Part shown: one piece after another, positions 49,808-60,660 of the stretch | How positions within the stretch are numbered: the stretch's first letter is position 1 | Layout of the letters: every line of letters begins with the position of its first letter | Assembly: GCA_945643635.1 (NCBI GenBank) | Contig: CALZFC010000105.1 | Span: 610,001-674,000, forward strand | DNA: 64,000 nucleotides | Source of the DNA: Allodiplogaster sudhausi | Lineage: Eukaryota; Nematoda; Chromadorea; Rhabditida; Diplogasteridae | Direction: 5' to 3' | Made by a program: the position numbers and the translations under genes | Notes under the pieces: model-generated | What the model saw: the letters and a program-made list of their open reading frames with translations, nothing else | Database searches by the model: none | What the model was told of the DNA's origin: nothing

Positions 49808-50437
49808 AAGAAACCCTATACTCGAAAAATATAACTTATGGCTCAATCGAAAGCCCTTGAAACTGTATGTTCTATTATAAAAATTAGCTGCTGCCATACA
49901 TATATAATTTTTACAACGTTTTCAAATTCGATAGCTTTAACACAAATTTTCGCCATCAGAGAACGCTGTACATATAAATCAGACAAGAATTCCTAAAAGT
50001 TGCACTTGTGTTGCGGCGGATAAATAGCCCGACCAAACTTTTTTTTGTGAAGAGTTCGATTCCGCGTCGGCTAATTTATTATTTTTTTCCTGTCTTTTCT
50101 TCTATTCTTTCTTTATTTAAAAGAAATGGTGGAATAGAATCCGCAAGTAACGAGTAACGCAAGTACGCTATTCTTGCATTTCTGTGCAAACATCGTTCAC
50201 AAAACCTATGCAGGACTTGCGTACTTCCACTACTCGTTACTTGTGGATTGCATTCCTGGCTGATTTATATGTACAACGTTCTCTGGTGGTGAAAATTTAT
50301 GTTTAAATTATCGAATTTTAAAACGTTATAAAATTATATGTATGCACGACATCAGCAAAATTTTTTTATTCCGAAAAATAAAATTTCAAGGATCGAGGCA
50401 TAAATTATATTTTTTTTCGAGTATAGCGTTTCTGATC
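49808..50437. mobile_element. ~630-bp fold-back element with nested inverted repeats
   Basis: Left arm (49808-49985) and right arm (50262-50437) are complementary: AGAAACCCTATACTCGAAAA against AGAAACGCTATACTCGAAAA at the tips, and GTACATATAAATCAG at the inner edges. Inside lies a second inverted pair, CCGCAAGTAACGAGTAACG (about 50140) and its near complement at 50235. No coding capacity, and no clear target duplication. Confidence 0.8.
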
Positions 50438-50500
50438 ATTTCTTGGTGAGAACAAAGAAAAGAAGAATTTCTGTAGACACATTTTAATTACTTAGTAGAA

Positions 50501-52773
50501 TTATGAAAGGGCAGAACGAATTTTGGACATCATCTTCTTGAAAAATCCCGTGGTGCGAGTGGGCTCGTCAACCTGAAATGAGTCATATGAAAAGAAGACT
50601 GAAAACGAGAGTGCACCTGGAATGGGATAATTCCCTGGCTGAAAGCATCCAGGGAAGGCTTCTGCACCTTCCCTCCGCTCCTCTCTCTCAAAACGGGAGT
50701 TCCCAAGATCAGAACCGCTTCATCGCTTAACGTCTGAAATATTATTTTACACCACAATATTATACCTTTGCAGAAGAAAATTAATTTTGAAAAAAAACCA
50801 ACTGAAGCAGAGGGAGAAGCAGGAATTCGCGCAGTTTGTGGTGAGTGATTGTTCTGGACGTCTTTGCCTTCCCCATCCTTTTCCTTCTCTTCCGTCGTTT
50901 CTAGAATGGGACAACTACCCCCTATGCAAGCTAGGCACAACATGGAAGGCGGCATGTAAAATCCTCCAAATTATATGATAATGTTTTTTTCCTGCCACTT
51001 AAAATTAATTTAATTTCACTTGCACAAAACTAAATTAATGAAAGTGATATATTTACCATTAGTTTTGCCCTTCTTGAGAGGAGGCGAAGTGGAAGCAGAA
51101 GAATCTGCAGGCCGCTTTCTCTTCTTCTTCTCAGCTTCCGCTCTCCACTTCTTCTTCATATCTTTTTCCAAATACCTCACAAATTCGTCAAATGGTGGAA
51201 CGATAAAACGTTCTTTCTGCAAAAAAAACTATTAAATAAATAAATAAAACATTTCTACCGAGTTGCTAAGCAAAGTCCTGCGCATGAGAGAATAACAAAT
51301 ATGCTGAGTACGGCCTAATATTTTCACATCAGGACCTCACGGACTTATTAAATATATTCAAGATTCTCGGGAATCTCGGGTATGTTGGAACATAGATGTA
51401 TATCCAGGGATAAACTCAAATTCAAGAATTTTAATACACGATATGCGCATAGCGTTACTGATTCTTATAACTAACTATAGGCGAGTTGTAAGTATGCAAA
51501 ATAAGACAAAACATAACGCACGTCTCTTAGGTTACGGTAAGTCTTATTGAATCCGAAGTAGAAGATGATGTCGTTAGGATTGATGGATGGAGATGAAGGG
51601 CGAGTCTCAGGGGCACCTTCACTCTTTCTATCTCCGTCTCCCTCGTGGAAAGTCAAGGTCTCTCCATCCCCTCCACTTCGCTGAAGGACAACCGCCCTGC
51701 AAAGCAGATTCATCATTGAAAAATGAAGAAGCGAAAAAAAAACACTGCGAAGGAAAGCTAAAGTCAGCAGTATTACAATTCATCGCCCGAACCTCTTCAG
51801 ATAAGCTGGAGGGTAGCCGTTAACGAAACCCATCTTCCGCATACGGTAGATGTACTCTGGGATGTCATTGGGACCACAGTCAAGAGCTCGCATCAAAGAG
51901 TCAGAAAGACGGCCAGGCTTCATCCCAGAGGAGGCAGTCGAGGAATCGTGATAACGACCACTGAAAAGACAGAGAAAGAAATAAAGAGAAAGAGAGAGAG
52001 GGAGAGAGAGAATTCGGGAAATGCAAAGGAACAGAATTGCAATGAAATCAAAGAAAAAAGCAAAAACTTAAGTAAATCGGAATAAAAGTACTGACTCCGG
52101 CCTATTTTGAACGGCTTGACGAAAAGCGTTCTGATTTTCACGAATTCGCTTCATATTCTTTGGTTCGGAGCACTTATTCAAGTTGTGATCGCCGTTGCAG
52201 TTGAAGCATTTTGGCTTAAGAGAACTAATATACATTATGTATTACATTCTCCATAAATACGAGAAAAGATAATGGCAAAAAATGTCGAACATATGGGAGT
52301 TTCTAGTACAACCCGACGACCTTACACTTAAGAACACGGGATAAAAAGACTGTAATGCTTGCGCAAGGTACAACCTTAAATCTGCAGCTGTCGGAGTTTT
52401 TCTTGACTGGACAGGACTCGTCTGAGCTTTCCGTTAAGATTCCCGCCATCCAGCTCCTTCAGGAGATGACAAGTTATAAGTATACACACTCAGAAAAGAG
52501 ATGAACTGACGAGGAAGAAGAGCGGTTGTGTATGGATGGGGCAGAAACAATTTCGACAACTTCCGAACTGTCTTCCAACGCAGAACGATCAAGAACAAAG
52601 GATCCGTCGTCCAGAAGTTCCACCACTTCCACATACTTATCGAGACTAAAGACACAGTAAAAATATGAAAAAATTCTCAGGCATTAACCGCATAAAAACA
52701 GCGGCAAATCACGCATTAAAGAGCTGGGCTGACCTCTCATCAGGCGATGAACATTCGCCATCTTCTCGTTCAT
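50501..52773 (-). CDS. ZCCHC8: ZCCHC8-type zinc-knuckle protein (NEXT complex scaffold)
   Basis: ZCCHC8 ties the helicase MTR4 to RBM7 in the nuclear exosome targeting complex. Starts at 52773 (MNEKMANVHRLMR), then exon ~52645-52510 (LDKYVEVVELLDDGSFVLDR). An exon ends SSDESCPVKKNSDSCRFK|GTTG. Next is the zinc knuckle CFNCNGDHNLNKC (CX2CX4HX4C, ~52200), followed by MKRIRENQNAFRQAVQNR. The PSP domain is SGMKPGRLSDSLMRALDCGP, IPEYIYRMRKMGFVNGYPPA and YLKRFG (~51940-51790). Then come IIFYFGFNKTYRNLRD and VPPFDEFVRYLEKDM, a basic Lys/Arg stretch (~51110), and a C-terminal exon ending FFKKMMSKIRSALS, where vertebrates carry the MTR4-binding tail. The PSP domain plus knuckle make the family clear. 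ZCCHC8 rather than SF3B2 is inferred from the knuckle. Confidence 0.88.
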
Positions 52774-53011
52774 TTCTTCGATTTTGAACCTTCGGAACTT
52801 AAGACGATATGAAAAGCAATGTCAGTGTAAAAGAAGAAGAAAAAGAATACCTTTCATTATGTCGAGGCAGAAAAGAAGAGCAGCTAATAAATTGAACAAT
52901 TTCTCAGTTCTTGGGCGAGGATATCTTTTCGACCCGTCGAACTCTCAGTACATTTTACTAAAATACGGTCTCTGATCGCTGGTCCTTGGACTGCAAAAGA
53001 ACCATGTAGTG

Positions 53012-54118
53012 CACAGGAATTCTATAAGTGGCCCGCGCATGGGGTATAAGGGGCCACGACGTGGAGAAATATGTGGCCACGCGAGCATAATATTTGGCCC
53101 CTTATCGACCCGGCGTGGGCCCCTCATTCCGCTTGTCGGGGCCCCTGATCAAGCACGTAAGCTCCCGACAGACAACGTCGTGGCCCCTTATACAACGAGC
53201 AGGGGCCCCTTATTCTCCGTTGTCGGGCCCCCTTTTCCACATACTCGTACCCCCTATCCTGCTCATCTGGGCCCCTTATCCCACCTTTCGCTGCCCCTTA
53301 TTCGTTGCTTTTCTCGTGCTTGCTTTCATCATTTGACAAGTACATTTATTCTTCTAGTTACCAGAATCACATGACAATCAAAACGAGAATCCTAAGATGC
53401 GGAAAATAAACAGGCAATGGGGCGTTATCTATCCCGGCGGCAAGGAAAGATCGCGAGTCTTGTCCAAGTCAACACTTCTTGAGGAAGAATGGCCTCACTG
53501 CCTGTCCCATCCAGACTGCGCAGATACCAGTCGAAGTCATCACCGCACGCTGGAAGAGCAACATTGAAGATTTAAAAAAATCATTACTGGAGCAGTTGAC
53601 CTTGTGTGAAAGCAGTGTCCACACCGTAGTCTTCTTCCAAAACATCTTCGTCGCTGTCCCCATCTTCAGTGTCTGCTCGATCTCGTCAGGCGCAGCACCG
53701 TCTTCAAAAAAATCATCACAGCAAGTTTAAAATAAACAAAGCAGCGCTGACCTGTTAAAGTCACGCGACTAATTGCCGTTGGGCCGCCTCGATTCAATCC
53801 TGTAGTCGAATTTTCGTTTTCGAACCATCGCAACCATGAAAAACAAACTAATTAAGTCAGAAGCTAAAATACATAATGAACAGCCCGCACAAAAAGTCCA
53901 TTGCGCCACTAATATTTTAGTGCAGCGTCCTTCTCGTTTTTAAAAACATCGAAAAAGCACTCAACCGTACTTTTACACTAAATAAACCCCCTCGTGGCCC
54001 CTATTCAACATCAAAAAACATTAGTGGCCACCACAAGCAGAATGAGGGGCCACGGCGTGGTCGCACCCCTGTGTGGCCCCTTATACCCTATGCGTGGGCC
54101 ACTTATAGAATTGCTGTG
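53012..54118. mobile_element. 1.1-kb TIR element with GGGGCC-rich subterminal repeats
   Basis: Termini CACAG(G/C)AATTCTATAAGTGG, CCC.CGCAT, GGGTATAAGGGGCCAC are inverted copies at 53012-53058 and 54072-54118. Inward of each end the motif (T/G)GGCCCCTTAT recurs every 25-35 bp: about ten copies at 53090-53305 and several at 53990-54100. This arrangement is typical of transposase-binding subterminal repeats. The flanks share only TG, so the target duplication is unsettled. The interior (53425-53840) has a spliced-looking open frame on the minus strand. Confidence 0.75.
53425..53850 (-). CDS. Possible three-exon ORF inside the TIR element
   Basis: Minus-strand pieces ~53850-53752, 53672-53601 and 53549-53425 join in frame through consensus introns of 79 and 51 nt (ACAG|GTCAGC..GAGCAG|ACAC; CAAG|GTCAAC..TTCCAG|CGTG). 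The middle is acidic (DTEDGDSDEDVLEEDYGVDT) and the end reads GDDFDWYLRSLDGTGSEAIL with a stop at 53425. An ATG at about 53835 is in another frame, so the start is unknown. It does not resemble a transposase I know; it may be a captured host fragment or a degenerate element gene. Confidence 0.4.
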
Positions 54119-54140
54119 TGGAGAGCAAGCCGATGGTTAA

Positions 54141-55100
54141 ATGGAGAAGATGTCAGGTTCGCGAGAGGAGAGCACTCTGCCTGCACTGGACCAGTATGTC
54201 GCACCTGGTCTCCGTCTGTGGATGCTCATTGCTCTGGTCTCGGGTGTACTCCTCATCATGGGTTTGCTGTTCCCTTGTCTCTTATCTTCTTCATCCTTGT
54301 TTAAAGCATATTTCAGTTGTCGTTGTCTGCTGCTTCATGCGAATCCGAATTCCACGCACGAAACGCCAGATTGATATGATAGCAGCAAAGAGGAAGATGA
54401 GAAGCAAGAAGAGCGGGGACGCGGGTCAACATGGTGCGCCTTCTCTTCACAAGCTTTCATTATCGGTCATTTACTGTTTTAGTTACCGACGAGAGAGCCC
54501 AGGCCATCGTAATGAATTCGATGAATCAGAAGCCGGCCTCCAGCGGCCCGAGAAAGCCGCATTCACAATCACATGAAAGGAAACCGCTGAATGAAAAAAT
54601 GGCGAAAACCCAAACCGCTGTGTAAGTATATGCTAGTTTGCCGTCTTAACGTTCCAATTGTAATCCCTCTTTTTATTTTTGCTGCTTTAATTTAATGTTC
54701 TCCTGCTTAAAAAAAAATCCATATACCTTGACTAGCTTTAACATCTTGCCATGACTATGAACGCGTTTCAGCAAACGGTGCTAATTTGTACTATTTGATC
54801 TTTAACTTGATCTTTCTTTGTGTCTTATCTTAGGCTATACCTAAGTGACGGAATGAAAAATGTAAGGCTTGATGAATTGACCTCTGGTACTCTGAAGGTG
54901 TGTTGCCAATTCATACCGTATTCGCATACCGAAAGCAGAATAATCGGACAGAATGAACAGAACTCTAGTGTTGATGGTTAACACTGATGTCTGAGTGGCG
55001 TGGATGGAAGGAAGACGGGCGGTGGATGTCTCACTCTTTACTTCATATGCTCTAGGCTCGCTGGCAAGATCTTCCTTCCGTCGAAAAGTTATGTAAGTAA
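54141..55100 (+). CDS. TMIE: TMIE, transmembrane inner ear protein
   Basis: TMIE is an accessory subunit of the TMC mechanotransduction channel. Five exons join in consistent phase: 54141-54261, 54317-54433, 54483-54621, 54834-54897 and 55056-55100, giving 161 residues (human 156). The start region MEKMSGSREESTLPALDQYV leads to the single conserved helix GLRLWMLIALVSGVLLIM continuing VVVVCCFMRI. Then follows the signature RIPRTKRQIDMIAAKRK, where the family reads RVPRTRKEIEARYLQRK. The tail is basic then mixed (SDGMKNVRLDELTSGTLK) and ends PSVEKLCK. No cleavable signal peptide is seen, unlike vertebrate TMIE. The start codon is 22 bp from the end of the TIR element at 53012-54118. Confidence 0.85.
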
Positions 55101-55133
55101 TTGAAGCTTGAAGGCAAGAGTGCAAAGTAGTGT

Positions 55134-55325
55134 TTAAGAGAAGATGTCAAGGCGTGTTTCGGGCAGCCGGGGCAGAGTGCTGAGAAAGTGTCGTGTGCAA
55201 GGACTCTGCATCTCGGAGTGCTTTTCATACGAGTCGCAAAGTTTCCTGAAGATCTCGAGGTCGTAACTGATTTGATTCTGTGGCTCGAAGTCTTTTTGCA
55301 GGAGCTCTGCTGTGTTTGTCGACAT
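55134..55325 (-). CDS. Possible 63-residue minus-strand ORF (low support)
   Basis: A single open frame starting MSTNTAELLQKDFEPQNQIS with soluble, helical-looking composition (DLEIFRKLCDSYEKHSEMQS) and ending LPETRLDIFS. It overlaps the 5' side of UBE3B on the opposite strand, where the antisense frame is also open. Only one strand is likely to be used; I cannot decide. Confidence 0.3.
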   Translation of the reverse strand: MSTNTAELLQKDFEPQNQISYDLEIFRKLCDSYEKHSEMQSPCTRHFLSTLPRLPETRLDIFS

Positions 55326-55337
55326 ATCACACTTTCA

Positions 55338-55987
55338 ATGGATTCGAATGAAAAGGAGTTTAACTTTACCTTTCTTCTTCTGAATACAGCAACAATTAAA
55401 GACGGGAGCCGTTTGATTGGGGGCCTCTTCAGGCTCATTCCCAAGGCCATGGATTCTGTCGAGGCGAGAGTTTGTTTTGTGTTCCTACCAGGTAACTTAT
55501 GGCTGACAATTCAGGGTAACAAAGTGAGTGAGCAGAAGAGCTGGCAGTGTCTGGTGCACTTCCTTCTGCTCTTCTCCTCGCCTTCGACTTGGAAAGTCAC
55601 CAGAGATGCTCCTCAGCTTCTCGGAGTTGTATCTTCTCTCTGCATTAAAATGAGCAATTCTCTCAACGACGCCACTGCAAATTTCGCTTTGAGTGTTAGT
55701 CGTATAAAAAAAATTAAGTTATGTTTCCACTTGCTTTCTTTCTTCCAAAATTCTGCTTTTTACAGTCGGTTCTGTACAAAGTAACTAACAAGTCGCGCCC
55801 TCTCCTTTCCTGCGAAGCTGTCTCTGTACTCTTCTCCCTCGTCCTTAGACCTTTGACTCGCCATGAAGAACATGAAGAAGATATCATCTTCATTACCTCC
55901 CTGTTCTCCTCTCCTGCCGTTCTTGTCCACGTCAATGAATCTGTACGCTCTTCAATTTCTTTTCTCTCTCTCCCCCCCTCTCTCTCC

Positions 55988-56032
<45 letters not shown>

Positions 56033-56381
56033 TTACAGAGTCGTCAGCAGACGGTGCGAGCCCGTGTGCTTCCTCGTGTGCTGTTTCTTCTCCGTAATCG
56101 TCCTGTTGTGTTGACTGACCCCTCGCGAACCCTCAACATCACTGCCAATCTCATTCATCTCAGCTTCCTCGATACCTCGGTTCGTGTCCTCCGCGATTGA
56201 AAGAGAGAGATGAAGTAGAAGTGCAGGGCGTGGCTGAGTCTCTGTCGGATTGGTCCGTGGTGGTGGGAGATCTGCTGGAGAAATGTTCTGAACTGTCGCG
56301 GGGAGTTGAGTGTAAGAGCCGTTCTACTTCTCACTTCCACGCTGTCTTCGGCCCTTGTTCCTTCTCTCTAGACTCCAAGTT

Positions 56382-56423
<42 letters not shown>

Positions 56424-59400
56424 GCTCTCTCCTTAGCTCTGAGATGAGTCTCCACCATGTGGCTGGCCAGCTCCGTCTGCTCTCTCACGGCCGACTGCTT
56501 CGTATTCTCTTCTCTCCATCTCACATTCTCCCCTTCCGACCTTCTCACTCTTCTTCATCTCAACCACCTTCTGGTAATTTTTTTCTTTTGCATGAAGGTA
56601 AGAACATTCTCATTAATATGTGGCAGTATTAATGATTCCAGTCACTTTGGAAGTAGTGTGTTCCCAGGTAGTGGCCCCGCCCACTCCCTCCTCCAACTGT
56701 ACTCTCGACTGAAGATAAGCAAGAAGCCTTCAGTTCACTCGGTGGCTTCTCTGCCTGTGTCTCCTGCCGCCCTCGTGGCCAATCTCTTTCTCACGGCCAT
56801 TCAAGTCTTTCGCAATCTCTGGTCGGACATCCTCTCTGGTTTGTTTTGCAATCGCTTCTATTTTTGCTTTTACTAACTTGAGACATTTTTTTGTCAAAAT
56901 GCCTCATTTGTTTTATGTAATGCTTTTGTTGAGCTGAACAAATCCCATCATCTAAGACAGACTGTGGTTTTCTAAGTGCTATTTCTTTTGAAGGTATTTG
57001 TGCTGAGAGTAATGTGCTGCGTACATTGTGGGGAGTGGTTGAATGCTGGAGGGCAGAGTCAACAGGAGGAGGGAAGGGGGGAGGAGAGGATCTCTTCCAA
57101 CTTGCTCTGCACTTCTGCTGTCGTTCCAGAGTGGAGACATCCTCCTCGTCTCTCCCTCCCATCCACATCGCCCCTCTTCATCTCTTCACGGATGCTGCCT
57201 CTTATCTCATCAAGTCAGTCTCTGCTTCTTCTTCTCTCCTGTTCATTTTCTGCTTCAGGATACTTGATGATGAGGAACTCTACGAGGGCGGAGAGTTGCT
57301 CCCTCTCCAGGAACTCGTTTCCCTTGCTAAGCTCACGAATCTCTTCCTCTTTCGCTGCATCTGGAATCATTGTTCTGGTTGGACTCTTGTCTATTCATCT
57401 CTTACAATTCCGTGTGATTTTAGAAGGGGAAAGAGAGCGGACTCCTCTCTTCACGAGTCTCCACACTCTCTGTCTCATCCTCTACACTCGCCACTCCAGA
57501 CGCCCTCTCAGCCATGATGAGAAGTTGTGGCTAACCACGTAAGTCTTCTTTGTCTTCTGTCTTCCAATCATTTCTGTCCTTCCAGAGAAGTTCGTTCGAG
57601 TGTGATTCTTGGAGAGTTCGAGAGGGGAACAACGAGAGCAGTCCTTCTCATGAGGATGGCAAGTCACATTGTCCCCTTGAAAGAACGCATGTTTCTCTTC
57701 CGCAAATTCATCTCTAAGGAAAAGGTTAGTGAACAACAAGGAAAGTAGTGGAAGGAACTGGTTGGCTGATGGAATGGAGTTGAGAACAGCGAGCAGGGGA
57801 CTACGATGCTGCGGGTTGTCCGTCGACAGGTGGTTGAAGATGGATTCAGACAGCTCTCTTCTCTTCCCCCCGGGGCACTTCGAGGTGTCATCCGAGTCAA
57901 GTTTGTCAATGAACATGGACTAGAAGAGGCTGGCATTGACCAGGATGGAGTTTTCAAGGTTCTACATAGCTACTTCTGTTTTTTTTAAACCGCCGTTTGG
58001 TTTAACTAGATTATATTGACACGCTCAGAGAAAAAAAATTTTGTAGGAGTTCTTGGAACAAACTTTGAAGCAGGTGTTCTCGCCTTCTCTGTCTCTGTTT
58101 GCTGTGACCAGCGCAGGCCAGTTTTTCTCCTTCATTGCCTGTTAATGGGTGGTAATGGTGCCTGTTCAGGTCAACTCCATCCTTCTCCGACATCTTACTT
58201 GCATGAGAACCACCTAGAGCTGTTCAAATTTGTTGGAGCGATGCTAGGGAAAGCGTTGTTCGAAGGGATAGTCGTGGATGTGCAACTCGCCCCTGTAATG
58301 CTCGCTTCGTTGCTGGGAGTGCGAACCCTGAGTGCCCTGGACGAGCTGGCTCAGCTGGATCCGGAGCTCTTCCGTAGTCTCAGCTTCGTCAAGAAGTGCC
58401 AGCCTGAAGAGGTCGCCGATCTCGCTCTCAACTTCTCTACTGATGAAAGCAGATTTGGAGAGGTTCGTGATACTTCGGGCAGCAATCTACAACCACAACT
58501 TCCTTCTTATGTTAGTTAAGCACAGGACATATTCAACATAAGGGTTGACTGTTCATTTCGGTATGCGAGTGATTTGTAGATGAAAAATATACATTTCAAT
58601 TTCAATTACGAGTGGTTTAGGATCAAGTCTTTATCGGGTTTTTCGGGATAAAGTGTGTTGTGGAATTGAATGAAAGAAATTGGTTCAACTCTATTCTAGG
58701 TTGTCACTGTTGACATTGTTCCTTGCGGACGGACAATTCCTGTGACTGCAGAAAACAGGTATAATATTATGAGAAATATACAAATAAGTTGGGAGGAAGA
58801 AGGAAGTTGAGCTGAGAGTGAAGATGCGGTGCTCAGAATCAGCTATGTTCATCGAATGGCCCACTATCGCGTCTTTACTCGTTCTGAACGGGAATGTGCT
58901 GCCTTCGTGGACGGCTTCCAGTCGGTTGTTCAGCCTTCCTGGCTGGGCCTCTTCGCTCCTCATGATCTCCAGCTTCTCATCTCTGGACACACCAGGTACA
59001 GTTTATTCAGCTCTTCTATTATCTGTTTTCCATGGATTTTTGTTTTATCGTATATTTTTAAGCTACCTTGCGTTTAATTTTTTTAATATCTGTATTCTTT
59101 TACAATAGTAATATTACTTTCTGCATTTGGACTCCTTGAATTTGAGATTGAAATACCAATTGAACTATGCATTTATCGCATTAAAGCGAATGGCAGCTTA
59201 AAGCCCAACGGATTACACCAATTCGTTAGGGCCACAAACAGGGATGAAGTAACTTGTGCATGTAGTAACAAGAATATATGCGAGCAGTGAATCTACAAAG
59301 TGGCTGCGTAACGGAACAATGACACGGTTAAGCGGCACAAAGATATCTTACATTAGATGGTAGAGAGAGAGAGAGAGAGGAGAGATAAAGAGGAGAGAGA

Positions 59401-60386
59401 GAGAGAGAGTGGGAGAGAAAAGATATATTAAAGGTAGAGAGCAAGAGAGAGAGAGAGCGAGTAGAGGCATTAAAGATAAAGAGCAAGAGAGAGAGAGAGA
59501 GAGAGAGATTGTGAGAGAGAGAATATTGACATTAAAGATAGAGAGAGAAAGAGAAAATAGAGACATTAAAGATGGAGAGAGAGAATAGAGACATTAAAGA
59601 TAGAGAAATAGAGAGAGAGAGAATAGAGACATTAAAGGTAGAGAGCAAGAGAGAGAGAGAGAGAAAGAGGGTAGTTTGATAGCTTTGCCCGTTAAGAGTA
59701 GCAGTAGCATAGCGAACAATGCATTCTTCTGCCTAAGCTTGCACCCTCTCCTCTCTCTCTCTCTCTCTCTCTCTCATTGCAGTGACATTGACCTGGCAGA
59801 TCTCCGTCGCAATGTCCAATACTACGGTGGATTCCACTCTGGCCACCGGGTGATCAAATGGCTCTGGCACATTCTTCAATATGACTTCTCCATTGAGGAG
59901 CGGCGGCTGTTCCTGAAGGTGCGCGGGAAGAGTTTGATCCTTCTGGTCAAGAATTCTTTTCTTCAGTTCGTAACAAGTTGCTCTCGTGGTCCCATTCTGG
60001 GGTTCGCATCTCTCGAACCTCCGTTCTCTATTCGATGTGTTGAAGTCTGTGATGACCAGGTACGCTCTTAGCAGTCAGCCCGCTTCGTCTCGCCATCTCT
60101 CTCTCACTCTCTCTCACACTCACTCTCTCTCTCTCTCCAACTCTCTCTCTCTCTCTCTCTCTCTCTCATTCTCACTCTCTCTGTCTTCGTTCAGGACACT
60201 GGAGACACGCTGGGGAGTGTGCTACGTGGATTCCTAGCAATGAAGAAGGAAGAAGCGACCAGCCGCCTTCCCACGGCATCCACTTGTTTCAATCTCTTGA
60301 AACTCCCAAATTACAACAAGAAGAGCACGCTGCTTCAGAAACTCCGATACGCTATTCATTCTGAGACCGGGTTCGAACTGAGCTGA
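55338..60386 (+). CDS. UBE3B: HECT E3 ubiquitin ligase UBE3B
   Basis: E3 ligase that accepts ubiquitin on a HECT cysteine. Armadillo-like N-terminal exons align in order with UBE3[20 protein letters not shown] (~55540), [56 protein letters not shown] (~57260), [20 protein letters not shown] and [20 protein letters not shown]. The HECT domain begins [36 protein letters not shown] (~57950), then [54 protein letters not shown] and [20 protein letters not shown]. The active site is [20 protein letters not shown] (Cys codon 60285-60287), and it ends ETGFELS at 60386, exactly as the family does. The start is uncertain: ATG 55338 is the first in frame with the recognisable part, but the IQ-containing N-terminus of vertebrates is not found. 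CT microsatellites precede several acceptors. Confidence 0.95.
59345..59670. repeat. GA-rich minisatellite in a UBE3B intron
   Basis: Repeats of GAGAGAGAATAGAGACATTA AAGATAGAGA type fill the intron before the exon at about 59781. Purine on the sense strand until 59745, then (CT)n to the acceptor. Confidence 0.85.
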
Positions 60387-60660
60387 TCGTAGTGTATTTA
60401 TTTATTTGCTGATAAATGGCCTTTGATTTTGTCTGCCAGAGAAATGACACTGTCTGCTTCCTTGGATGGCGAGGAAGCATCTGACGTGAGACACGGTGCC
60501 CGGCGTAAGATTGGGGCGTAATGTCTGTGGCATAACATTGGGTTGGAACTTCGCGCGCAAGTCTCTTGGGCCGTGAATTACAAGAAGAAGTTTTCTGAGT
60601 ATTGATTGATTGGATCGCTCGGGTCTTCTCCGAATGTTAATTTGCTCTTGCTTTTGTTAC

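Noticed and set aside
53012..54118. Reading the CACAG termini as a RAG/Transib-type or hAT end
   Set aside because: Neither a 5-bp nor an 8-bp target duplication is visible and no transposase is encoded, so superfamily assignment is not justified.
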